64,000 nucleotides of DNA, taken from contig PLOR01000021.1 in assembly GCA_003142185.1 (NCBI GenBank), positions 124,001 through 188,000 of the forward strand, in the 5' to 3' direction. Both the position numbers and the translations under genes were made by a program. Under the pieces are notes generated by a model. The model saw only the letters and a program-made list of their open reading frames with translations, did no database searches and had not been told where the DNA came from. Below, one piece after another: positions 1 through 6,743 of the stretch (positions are counted from its first letter, which is position 1; the number at the start of each line of letters is the position of its first letter). The DNA comes from Bryobacterales bacterium. GTDB lineage: Bacteria; Acidobacteriota; Terriglobia; Bryobacterales; Bryobacteraceae.

Positions 1-359
1 CCACGTTGGGCAAGGACTCGGTGCGGCGCCTCGAGCTGATCGAAAGAAACCGCCTGCTGCTGGCCGTGAAGCTTTTCCCGTGGAGTCTGCTGCTGCTCAA
101 TCCGCTTTTCTTCGCGGCGCGTCTCGCCGCCGGCGCGCTAGCTGCGTGCCGCGGCGCGGGCGACACCGCTTACTTCCCCGGACTGGCCGGGAAATGGCGG
201 CTGGTGCGGGGACTGGTGGCCGGCCAACTCCAAGCTTTACGCCTGGCGCCGCGCATGCTCCGCAAACGCGCTGGCATTCGCCGCATTCGCCGTCTCACCC
301 CTGGTCAGGTGCGGCGTCTGATCTGGAGCCACCGGCTGCGACTGAGGGACGTGGCATGA
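1..359 (+). CDS. Glycosyltransferase family 2, C-terminal part (truncated by window edge)
   Basis: The frame is open from the left edge to a TGA at 357-359, so only about the last 118 codons are visible. The residues 'LELIERNRLLLAVKLFPW' followed by a hydrophobic stretch (LLLLNPLFFAARLAAGALAA) and a basic tail resemble the region after the catalytic domain in bacterial GT2 sugar transferases of the rhamnosyltransferase type. No catalytic residues are in view. The stop overlaps the next ATG by 4 bp (ATGA), so it is probably co-transcribed with the two methyltransferases, which fits a surface-glycan or glycolipid locus. The family call rests on the tail alone and is tentative. Confidence 0.55.
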   Translation, partial: TLGKDSVRRLELIERNRLLLAVKLFPWSLLLLNPLFFAARLAAGALAACRGAGDTAYFPGLAGKWRLVRGLVAGQLQALRLAPRMLRKRAGIRRIRRLTPGQVRRLIWSHRLRLRDVA

Positions 360-1300
360 GCGCCTGCCTGCTGTGCGGCTCCGAAAGCGCCGCCGCGTTG
401 TTCCCCGCCACCGACCGCCTGCATCGAACCACTGCGCGCAGCTTCACCATCCTCCGCTGCGGCCAGTGCGGGTTGATGCGTCTGGACCCGCAGCCGACGC
501 CCGCCGAATCGCGCCAATATCATCCTGAAAACTACTGGTTCGCGCCCGACCAAACCAGCGCCGGCCGTCTGGAAGAAGCTTACCGCCGCCTGGTGTTGCG
601 CGATCACGCGCGTTTCGTCGAGCGCGCCCTGAGCGATTGCAGCGCGCGCGGCCCCTTGCTCGACGTGGGTTGCGGCGGCGGCCTGTTCTTGGGAATGATG
701 CGGGAGCGCGGTTTCCGCGTGGTGGGCCTGGACAATTCCGCCGCCGCTGCCGCCATCGCCTGGAGCCGCCAGCGCGTGCCCGCGGTTTGCGGCGAGCTGG
801 AGCACGCCCCAGTGCGCGCCGGTGGCTTTGCCGCCATCACCATGTTTCACGTGCTCGAGCACGTCCACGATCCGCGCGCCTACATCGCCGCGGCGCATCA
901 CCTGCTGGCGCCGGGCGGGCGGTTGATTGTGCAGACGCCCAACGCCGCCTGCTGGCAGTTCCGCTTGCTCGGCCGCGCCTGGAGCGGGCTCGACGTGCCG
1001 CGCCATCTCTATGATTTCCGCTCGAGCGACCTGGAACGGCTGCTCGAATCCTGCGGCTTCACCGTTCTGCGCCGCAAATATTTCTCCTGGCGCGACAATC
1101 CGGCGAGCCTGGCCAGCAGCGTGGCGCCCGGCCTGGACCCGATGGGGCGCCGCACCCGCCGGGTGCACGAAAACTCCGCCGCGCGCATCGCCAAGGACCT
1201 GGCGTATTTCGCGCTGATAGCGGCATCCGTGCCGTTCACACTTTTGGAAGCCGCCGCTGGGGCTGGCGCGACGGTCATGATCGAGGCCCGCAAGCCATGA
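356..1300 (+). CDS. Class I SAM-dependent methyltransferase with N-terminal zinc-ribbon-like cysteines
   Basis: A 314-aa protein starting at the ATG that overlaps the upstream stop (ATGA). The N-terminus has two CxxC pairs (C5-C8 and C35-C38), typical of a small zinc-binding module before the methyltransferase fold. SAM motif I is 'LLDVGCGGGLFLGMM' from about residue 101, and 'FHVLEHVHDPRAYI' fits the Methyltransf_23 pattern, with 'LLAPGGRLIVQTPN' as the later strand. The substrate cannot be read from sequence. Lying between a glycosyltransferase and a second methyltransferase, it may methylate a sugar or lipid-linked glycan (inference). Confidence 0.85.
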   Translation: MSACLLCGSESAAALFPATDRLHRTTARSFTILRCGQCGLMRLDPQPTPAESRQYHPENYWFAPDQTSAGRLEEAYRRLVLRDHARFVERALSDCSARGPLLDVGCGGGLFLGMMRERGFRVVGLDNSAAAAAIAWSRQRVPAVCGELEHAPVRAGGFAAITMFHVLEHVHDPRAYIAAAHHLLAPGGRLIVQTPNAACWQFRLLGRAWSGLDVPRHLYDFRSSDLERLLESCGFTVLRRKYFSWRDNPASLASSVAPGLDPMGRRTRRVHENSAARIAKDLAYFALIAASVPFTLLEAAAGAGATVMIEARKP

Positions 1301-1995
1301 GATACCAGGACATCGCTTACCGGCTGCCGCGCCCGTTTCGGCGGCACGTGCTGATCGTCGAAGCCGAAATTGAAGACGCCGTGGCGGCGCTGGCGCGCAG
1401 CCTTCCCTCTGGAGTGCGCGTCCTCGACGCGGGCGCCGGAGAGAACCGCTATAAGCATCACTTCGCGCAGCAGCGGTATTGCGGCGTGGACCTGGCGGTG
1501 GGCGATGCCAACTGGGACTACAGCCGCCTCGACGCGCTCGCCGACCTGGCGGCGCTGCCTTTTCGCGAAGGCACGTTCGACGCCGTGCTGAACATCGTCA
1601 CCCTAGAGCACCTGGCCGAACCCGCGCGCGCGCTGGCCGAAATCGGACGCGTGCTGGCTCGCGGCGCGCCGCTGCTGGTGGCTGCGCCGCAGGACTGGGA
1701 AACCCATCAGGCGCCGCATGACTACTTCCGCTACACGCGCTATGGTTTGCGTTGGCTGCTGGAGCAGGCCGGTTTCGAAGTCGTCGAGATGCGCGCCCAC
1801 GGCGGCTACTTCCGGCTGCTCGCGCGGCGACTGCTCAACGGCTTACAATTCTTTACAGGCGGCATTCGCTGGCTGGGCTTCATTCCGGCAGCGATCCTGG
1901 CGGTCCCGCCTGCGCTGATCCTGCCGTTTCTGGACGGTCTCGACCGCGACCGCAATTTTACGCTCGGGCATGTGTGCCTGGCGCGCAAGCGCTAG
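1297..1995 (+). CDS. Class I SAM-dependent methyltransferase (Methyltransf_11 type)
   Basis: A 232-aa protein whose ATG overlaps the preceding stop by 4 bp. Motif I is 'VLDAGAGENRYKHHF' from about residue 42; 'FDAVLNIVTLEHLAEPARAL' and 'VLARGAPLLVAAPQDWETHQ' are typical of Methyltransf_11 enzymes. A hydrophobic segment near residues 195-215 (FIPAAILAVPPALILPFLDG) suggests membrane association, as in methyltransferases acting on lipid-linked sugars. It is last in the three-gene overlapping glycan set; truB follows after about 35 bp. Confidence 0.85.
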   Translation: MRYQDIAYRLPRPFRRHVLIVEAEIEDAVAALARSLPSGVRVLDAGAGENRYKHHFAQQRYCGVDLAVGDANWDYSRLDALADLAALPFREGTFDAVLNIVTLEHLAEPARALAEIGRVLARGAPLLVAAPQDWETHQAPHDYFRYTRYGLRWLLEQAGFEVVEMRAHGGYFRLLARRLLNGLQFFTGGIRWLGFIPAAILAVPPALILPFLDGLDRDRNFTLGHVCLARKR

Positions 1996-2029
1996 TGGGA
2001 CTCGGGCTTTCGACGCCGAAAGGACAAGC

Positions 2030-2911
2030 TTGGACGGAGCCATCGTCATCGACAAACCGGAGGGCTGGACCTCGCACGACGTGGTGGGCAAGGCGCGGCG
2101 GATAGTCGGCATGAAGAAGATCGGCCACCTAGGCACGCTCGATCCGATCGCCACCGGCGTGCTGCCGCTGGTGCTCGGCCGCGCCACGCGACTGGCGCAG
2201 TTTTACACGCGCAGCGACAAGATCTACGAAGGCGTGATCCGCTTCGGCTGGTCGACCGTTAGCTATGATCGCGCCAGCGAGCGAACCAGCGAGAAGACCG
2301 AGCCGCAGCTCGATCGGGCCACGCTCGAACAGGCGCTCGAACGCTTCCGCGGTGAGTTTATGCAGACTCCGCCGCCGGTCTCCGCCAAGAAAGTGGAGGG
2401 ACGCCGCGCGTATCAACTGACGCGCGAATCCGTCGCCGTCGAACTTGCGCCCGTGCCGGTTGAGGTTTACGAGCTTACCCTTCTCGATCTGACGGGCCCG
2501 CTGGCGCGCGTGCGGGCGCACTGTTCCGGCGGCACCTACCTGCGTTCGATCGCTCACGATTTGGGCCAACTGCTCGGCTGCGGCGCACACCTGGAAAACC
2601 TGCGGCGCCTGGCCAGCGGCGAATTCGAGATCGCGCAGGCGCGCACCATCCCGCAACTGGAATCGCTGGCGACCGATCAGCGCCTGATCGATGCGCTGGT
2701 TCCGGCCGCACAAATGCTGCCCGGCATGGCCGCCGTTTTCGTCGATGATCTGACCGCCGGTCAGATCCGCAACGGCCGCAACTTTCCCGCTTCCCCGTTT
2801 CGCTCGCAGCCGGCCTCGCGCTATGTCAAGGCCGTGACGCGCAACGGCGATCTGGTTGCCATCGGCGAAGCTGTGTTGCCGAATCTCTACCATCCGGTGG
2901 TGGTGCTATGA
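2030..2911 (+). CDS. truB: tRNA pseudouridine(55) synthase TruB
   Basis: Converts U55 of the tRNA T-loop to pseudouridine in the cytoplasm. I chose the TTG at 2030 because a purine-rich ribosome site (GAAAGGA, 2018-2024) lies just upstream and the protein then begins 'MDGAIVIDKPEGWTSHDVV', the usual TruB N-terminus; an earlier in-frame GTG/ATG would add non-conserved residues and overlap the methyltransferase. The catalytic aspartate lies in 'GHLGTLDPIATGVLP' (about D38). 'GGTYLRSIAHDLG' is the second family signature. Length 293 aa is normal. The gene may be read through from the methyltransferases. Confidence 0.95.
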   Translation: MDGAIVIDKPEGWTSHDVVGKARRIVGMKKIGHLGTLDPIATGVLPLVLGRATRLAQFYTRSDKIYEGVIRFGWSTVSYDRASERTSEKTEPQLDRATLEQALERFRGEFMQTPPPVSAKKVEGRRAYQLTRESVAVELAPVPVEVYELTLLDLTGPLARVRAHCSGGTYLRSIAHDLGQLLGCGAHLENLRRLASGEFEIAQARTIPQLESLATDQRLIDALVPAAQMLPGMAAVFVDDLTAGQIRNGRNFPASPFRSQPASRYVKAVTRNGDLVAIGEAVLPNLYHPVVVL

Positions 2912-2996
2912 TCCTGCCGCTGGCCGGCTAATATGATGCGGAGAGAACGGCTGATCGTCGCTCTGGCGGCGACCATCGTAACTTGCAGCCAGGCGG

Positions 2997-3026
2997 TTGA
3001 CGCCGGATGCGAGCGCCGCATATACT
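2997..3026 (+). promoter_or_regulatory. Sigma-70-type promoter for the PadR gene
   Basis: TTGACG at 2997-3002 and TATACT at 3021-3026 are separated by 18 bp. Transcription would start near 3033, only about 9 nt before the ATG at 3042, and no ribosome site precedes that ATG, so the mRNA would be nearly leaderless. Sequence match only. Confidence 0.5.
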
Positions 3027-3035
3027 GGTGATCGC

Positions 3036-3050
3036 TATCGAATGACGATA
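3036..3050. promoter_or_regulatory. Inverted repeat at the PadR start (possible operator)
   Basis: TATCG-N5-CGATA straddles the predicted transcription start and the ATG at 3042. PadR proteins often bind their own promoters at inverted repeats, so this is a plausible autoregulatory site, but it is short and could be chance. Confidence 0.25.
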
Positions 3051-3380
3051 ACGAAAAACGATTCCGATAATCGCTTTGAGTATCACGATCTTTACTCGGG
3101 CCTGATCCGGCTGCACATTCTTTATCACGCCGTCGAAGGGCCGATCTTCGGGCTCGAGATGGCCGAGGAACTGGCGCGGCACGGTTACCGGATCAGCCTG
3201 GGAACCCTTTATCCGCTTCTGCACGGGCTGGAAAAGAAGGGATATATGCGCTCGGCAGAGAAGCGCACTGGGCAGTCGGTTCGTAAAGTGTATCGGGCCA
3301 CACCCTTAGGGAGGAAGGCTCTCAAGGCGATGAAGGTAAAAGTGAGCGAATTGTTTGGAGAGCTGATTGAAACGCGGTAG
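3042..3380 (+). CDS. PadR-family transcriptional regulator
   Basis: A 112-aa winged-helix protein. 'LHILYHAVEGPIFGLEMAEE' followed by 'GTLYPLLHGLEKKGY' (about residues 54-68) is the PadR DNA-recognition pattern, and 'GQSVRKVYRATPLGRKAL' is the wing and following helix. I prefer ATG 3042 to the in-frame TTG at 2997, which is the -35 hexamer of the likely promoter. The secreted-protein gene starts 5 bp after the stop, so this regulator probably controls itself and the following three genes. PadR members usually respond to small molecules; the ligand is unknown. Confidence 0.85.
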   Translation: MTITKNDSDNRFEYHDLYSGLIRLHILYHAVEGPIFGLEMAEELARHGYRISLGTLYPLLHGLEKKGYMRSAEKRTGQSVRKVYRATPLGRKALKAMKVKVSELFGELIETR

Positions 3381-3384
3381 CCGG

Positions 3385-4257
3385 ATGGATAAGTTCGCGG
3401 CGGTAAAAGTATTCCGTGCGCTTGCCGTGCTGGTGTTTGTTGCAACGGCTGCTCTGGCCGGTCCTCCGTTTCAGACGGACGATCCGGAGCCAATCGACTT
3501 CAGAAACTACGAGTTCTACACGTTCGCGGCTTCGGACGGCACCCCGGTGGAAACCGACACGGTTGGCCCGGCCGTGGAGTTCAATTGGGGAGCTCTGCCC
3601 AACGTGCACCTCCACATCATCGTTCCGGCCGCGGCGATCCTGCCGTCGAACAATCCGGCCTTGGCCCCCGCCGGTATGGGTCCGCGAGCTTTCGGTTTGG
3701 GCGATATCGAGACGGGAATCAAGTACCGGTTTGTGCAGGAAACCAAGCATCGCCCCATGGTCGGAACGTTTGTGATGTTCGAGTTGCCGACCGGCAGCGC
3801 CGCGAGAGGTCTGGGGGTTGGCAAGACATGGTATAAGGTCCCTCTCTGGGTGCAGAAAAGCTCTGGCCCCTGGACAACTTACGGGGGCGGCGGGGTGACG
3901 CTGGTGAATGCACCCGGCTATCGCAATTTTCCGTTCGCGGGCTGGCTGGTTCAGCGGGATCTCGGCAAGAAAGTGACGCTGGGAACCGAAATCTTTTATC
4001 ACGGACCGGAAGGACTGGCGACGCCGCAGACGAGGCCGGCGACGCTGATCGATGTCGGCGGCTATTACAAGTTTCGCGATCCCGGATTTCAGTTCCTGTT
4101 CTGTTATGGCCACACCGCCATCGGGCAAACCGAAAACTACGCTTACCTCGGTCTGTATTGGACTTGGGGTAAAGGCGGCAAGCCGGGCGATAGCGATAAG
4201 CCCGCGGGCACCGCATTCAACGGCCTGGCCCCTCCGGGCCTCATGGGCCACTCATAA
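3385..4257 (+). CDS. Exported beta-barrel-like protein of unknown role
   Basis: A 290-aa protein with a clear Sec signal peptide (MDKFAAVKVFRALAVLVFVATAALA, given here only as residues 1-26; probable cleavage after ALA-26). The mature part is rich in alternating aromatic strands such as 'FGLGDIETGIKYRFVQE' and 'YAYLGLYWTWGKGG' and ends near residue 290 without an anchor, resembling the outer-membrane 'phenol_MetA_deg'-like or transporter-type barrels. An in-frame TTG at 3367 lies inside the PadR gene and is less likely. Following PadR, it may be part of an envelope or efflux response. The family assignment is uncertain. Confidence 0.65.
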   Translation: MDKFAAVKVFRALAVLVFVATAALAGPPFQTDDPEPIDFRNYEFYTFAASDGTPVETDTVGPAVEFNWGALPNVHLHIIVPAAAILPSNNPALAPAGMGPRAFGLGDIETGIKYRFVQETKHRPMVGTFVMFELPTGSAARGLGVGKTWYKVPLWVQKSSGPWTTYGGGGVTLVNAPGYRNFPFAGWLVQRDLGKKVTLGTEIFYHGPEGLATPQTRPATLIDVGGYYKFRDPGFQFLFCYGHTAIGQTENYAYLGLYWTWGKGGKPGDSDKPAGTAFNGLAPPGLMGHS

Positions 4258-4285
4258 CGTCCGGCGTCGCTCGAAAGGAAACGCA

Positions 4286-4771
4286 ATGAACATCTCGGCC
4301 AGCGACGTAATACTTCTCGCGCATGCCGGGTTCGGCGTCACGGGATGCCTGGCGGCACTGTGGGTATTCATTGAGGCGCTCAGTGCGCAACCCGGGAACG
4401 CCGCTCGGATTCGGGCAGCCGCCCTGGTGACTGCGCTCTCGATGGCCGCCGCATGGATCTGCGGCGGATATTGGTACGTTCACTTCTACCCGGCCGAAAA
4501 GGCACTGATACTCGGGGGACCCTGGCCATTTGCCCACAATCTCGTTATGGAAACGAAAGAGCATCTGTTCTTGATCACGGGCATGCTGGCATTTCTGCTG
4601 CCGGTGGCGACTCGGGAAGAATTGTTTTCGCATGCTGCCGCCCGCAAGCTTGTTCTTTCCGTGGCGGCGCTGATCGTGATAACGGGTCTGACGGTGGAAG
4701 GCGCCGGTGCGGTGATCGAACACGGGGCTAAAGTCGCTCTGCTCCGCGGCGGTGCGAAAGGAGATCGATAA
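4286..4771 (+). CDS. Small integral membrane protein with conserved-looking histidines
   Basis: A 161-aa protein with a good ribosome site (GAAAGGA, 4273-4279). About four hydrophobic helices can be seen (near residues 8-28, 40-60, 90-108 and 120-145). Histidines lie at helix ends ('LLAHAGFG', 'YWYVHFYP', 'FAHNLVMETKEHLF', 'LFSHAAARK'), a spacing seen in b-type cytochrome-like membrane proteins, so heme or metal binding is possible. I do not recognise the family. The stop overlaps the next ATG by one base (TAATG), so the two small membrane proteins are translationally coupled. Confidence 0.7.
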   Translation: MNISASDVILLAHAGFGVTGCLAALWVFIEALSAQPGNAARIRAAALVTALSMAAAWICGGYWYVHFYPAEKALILGGPWPFAHNLVMETKEHLFLITGMLAFLLPVATREELFSHAAARKLVLSVAALIVITGLTVEGAGAVIEHGAKVALLRGGAKGDR

Positions 4772-5100
4772 TGAACTCCGCAACGGCTCCGGAATCCCCA
4801 AAGCTGAAAGCCGCAACCTCGGGCTTCGTCCTGGCTGCCGCGATCGCCGCGTTGTTCAATACGGCCCTCGCCTGGGCGCGGGATGCGTACGCCCCCCTGA
4901 ACGGCATTATGAAGTCGCTTACCGGCAACCCTTGGATAGCGCACTGTTTAGCCGACGTGGTTCTGTTCGCCGGGCTGGGATTCCTCTTCACGAAGACCAG
5001 GGCGGCGGAAAAGATAGATCCGAGCTGGTTGACTGGAGCGCTAATAGGCGCCGTGGCTATCGCGGCGCTCGGGCTGGCTCTTTGGTTTGCGTTTGTCTAG
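4771..5100 (+). CDS. Small three-helix membrane protein
   Basis: A 109-aa protein with three hydrophobic segments (about residues 18-36, 56-76 and 86-108). Its ATG overlaps the TAA of the preceding gene and an AAGGAGAT ribosome site lies in that gene's 3' end. 'IAHCLADVVLFAGLGFLFTK' carries the only histidine. No family recognised. It closes the PadR-led cluster; the shared regulation and coupled translation suggest it forms a complex with the 161-aa protein (inference). Confidence 0.65.
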   Translation: MNSATAPESPKLKAATSGFVLAAAIAALFNTALAWARDAYAPLNGIMKSLTGNPWIAHCLADVVLFAGLGFLFTKTRAAEKIDPSWLTGALIGAVAIAALGLALWFAFV

Positions 5101-5149
5101 AGCCTGAGGGAAGCACAGCGGCAGGGCCTTGTCACGTAATGATTACAGC

Positions 5150-5179
5150 AACCGCTCCCTGACGGTCGGGGCTCCGAAC
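5150..5179. repeat. Dispersed 'CCGCTCCCT-ACGGTC-GGCTCCG' repeat
   Basis: The stretch 'AACCGCTCCCTGACGGTC' plus 'GGCTCCGAACGG' lies between two convergent genes. A close copy is at 11208-11233 and a diverged one at 44051-44090. All three are intergenic. Confidence 0.5.
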
Positions 5180-5181
5180 GG

Positions 5182-5625
5182 TTACTTCTTTTCGGCTTCC
5201 TGCTGGTGGCGGCGCTTGCGGGCGGCTTCGTGTTCGGCGCGCAACTGATCGTAAAGAGGCTCTTGCTCGGGACGCAGAATGGCTTTCACTTCGGCCACCT
5301 GTTTGTCCCAAGCGGCGTGGCCCCGATCGTTCATTTCCCGGTGGATCTGGTCGAACTGCGCGCGCGTGTCGTCGAAGATCCGGTTCAGCTTGGCGATCTG
5401 CGCGTCGTCCAGCTTGACGCGCTGGCGCATCTCCTCCACCAGCCGTTTCCGTATCTCTTCCGGATCCGGCCCAGGACTCTTATGTGTGCCCGCCGTGGCC
5501 GGCGACAGGTTGTGGCCGAATACGGGAGACGCCATGTAGAGGTGGTAGCCGAAGGCGCCGGATATGGCACCGCCGACGAAGATTGCCAGCAGACCGAGAA
5601 ACGCAAGAAGGCGGGACTTGGGCAT
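5182..5625 (-). CDS. Spy/CpxP-like periplasmic protein
   Basis: A 147-aa protein with an N-terminal membrane or signal segment (about residues 5-27, 'LLAFLGLLAIFVGGAISG') and a highly charged helical domain. 'RQRVKLDDAQIAKLNRIFDD' followed by 'ILRPEQEPLYDQLRAEHEAA' matches the helical-repeat layout of Spy/CpxP and heavy-metal-resistance (CnrR/ZraP-like) proteins, though the exact LTxxQ motif is altered. It lies 10 bp downstream of the anti-sigma gene, so it probably belongs to an envelope-stress operon run by the ECF factor. Confidence 0.65.
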   Translation of the reverse strand: MPKSRLLAFLGLLAIFVGGAISGAFGYHLYMASPVFGHNLSPATAGTHKSPGPDPEEIRKRLVEEMRQRVKLDDAQIAKLNRIFDDTRAQFDQIHREMNDRGHAAWDKQVAEVKAILRPEQEPLYDQLRAEHEAARKRRHQQEAEKK

Positions 5626-5635
5626 GGGAATCAGC

Positions 5636-5974
5636 TTATCGGCCCGGTTCGTTCAACTCAAGCCGCACCGGCCCGACATTTTCCGGCGTATCCAGCGTGT
5701 TGGCGTCCGCCAGTGCTTCCAGGTAGCTCACTTCGGGAGCTGGCCTGGCGCGCGGCAGGGACACGTAGACTCCGATGGCAAGGGTGACCGCCGCCGCCGC
5801 GGTCACAAAGCCTCGCACCATGCGCTGAAAGGAAAACGTGAAGTTCCGCCGCGATTCGATCCGCCGCCACAGGCCGGGCATGAAATTGGCGCTGGGCTCC
5901 CGATCCGGGCAGGCCGCCCGGTATACCTGCAACAGAGAATCCAGTTTGTCGTCGCCGCCACGCGTTGGGTACAT
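5636..5974 (-). CDS. Probable membrane-anchored anti-sigma factor
   Basis: A 112-aa protein with one transmembrane helix near residues 54-72 ('MVRGFVTAAAAVTLAIGVYV'), a short charged cytoplasmic N-terminus and a short periplasmic tail. This layout, and its position directly after an ECF sigma gene, point to an anti-sigma factor. No HxxxCxxC zinc anti-sigma motif is present; there is only one cysteine ('YRAACPDREP'). ATG 5974 is preceded by AAAGAAG. Function is inferred from context. Confidence 0.6.
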   Translation of the reverse strand: MYPTRGGDDKLDSLLQVYRAACPDREPSANFMPGLWRRIESRRNFTFSFQRMVRGFVTAAAAVTLAIGVYVSLPRARPAPEVSYLEALADANTLDTPENVGPVRLELNEPGR

Positions 5975-5983
5975 CGCTTCTTT

Positions 5984-6028
5984 GCTCCAACGGCCTCAGC
6001 CGTCTGCTCCAACGGTCTCAGCCGTTCT
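5984..6028. repeat. Two-unit tandem repeat between sigma and anti-sigma genes
   Basis: Two 22-23 bp units starting 'GCTCCAACGG' and ending 'CTCAGCCGTTCT' or 'CTCAGCCGTCT' lie head to tail across the sigma-factor stop codon. Each contains a small hairpin (ACGGC/GCCGT). It may slow or couple translation between the two genes. Confidence 0.55.
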
Positions 6029-6596
6029 CGTTCTTCCGCTCCGCCGTTTCGAAGGCCTTCAAGACCCGTTGCCGCGCCCGGAATAAACGGACCTTAAGAG
6101 CATTCTCCTTGACCCGATAGATCTTTTCAAGCTCCCGTAAGGATAGCCCTTCCACTTCTTTCATCAACAGCAAAACGCGGTCCGCTTCGGAAACCGCGCC
6201 CAGCAGCGAATCCACGGTTTCGCGAATTTTCTTCTTCTGCTGCTGGTCGTGCTCCACCTTGCCGCCGGCTACCGCATCCGCCATCATAACCTGCTGCTCG
6301 GACAGGTCGGACATGCGAAACTCCGGCCGCCGCCGCTGCTTGCGCAGGTAATCGTACGCCGCGTTTACGGTCAGCCGGTACAGCCACGGTTCAAAGACCT
6401 CCGGCGCCCGCAACTGGTCGAGCGAAAAATACAGCCGCAAAAAGACTTCCTGTGCGACGTCCTCGACATCTTCCGTACGGGCGATCAAACGGCCGATCGT
6501 CCCCATGGTGCGCTTCCGGTACGCCAGGACAACTTCGTTAAATGCCGCACTGTCACCCTGTTGCGCGCGCCGGACCAGCTCGAAGTCTACCAGCAT
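6018..6596 (-). CDS. ECF RNA polymerase sigma factor (sigma-70 family)
   Basis: A 192-aa protein with region 2 ('EDVEDVAQEVFLRLYFSLDQ', about residues 43-62), 'EPWLYRLTVNAAYDYLRKQ' at the end of region 2, and a region 4 helix-turn-helix ('EGLSLRELEKIYRVKENALK', about residues 150-169). I start it at ATG 6596, which gives the normal N-terminus 'MLVDFELVRRAQQGDSAAFN'; the frame stays open far upstream against tldD but that part is an antisense shadow. It directs polymerase to a stress regulon that probably includes its own operon. Confidence 0.92.
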   Translation of the reverse strand: MLVDFELVRRAQQGDSAAFNEVVLAYRKRTMGTIGRLIARTEDVEDVAQEVFLRLYFSLDQLRAPEVFEPWLYRLTVNAAYDYLRKQRRRPEFRMSDLSEQQVMMADAVAGGKVEHDQQQKKKIRETVDSLLGAVSEADRVLLLMKEVEGLSLRELEKIYRVKENALKVRLFRARQRVLKAFETAERKNENG

Positions 6597-6642
6597 TCGA
6601 CACCGCTCGCCGCCGCTGGCCCAGTCCTGGACTTCGCTAGCA

Positions 6643-6671
6643 TAGGCGTAAAGATATATCCATAGGTTACA
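6643..6671 (-). promoter_or_regulatory. Candidate ECF-type autoregulatory promoter
   Basis: On the minus strand TGTAACCT (6671-6664) and CGCCTA (6648-6643) are 15 bp apart, upstream of the sigma gene start at 6596. An AAC-containing -35 box is typical of ECF promoters. Without transcription data this is a pattern match. Confidence 0.3.
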
Positions 6672-6743
6672 AGGTCCGCGACGCGGGAACACTCCCGCAA
6701 CCGTTTGATGCGATCCCCCGAACCGCGATGATAGCCTAAAGAC

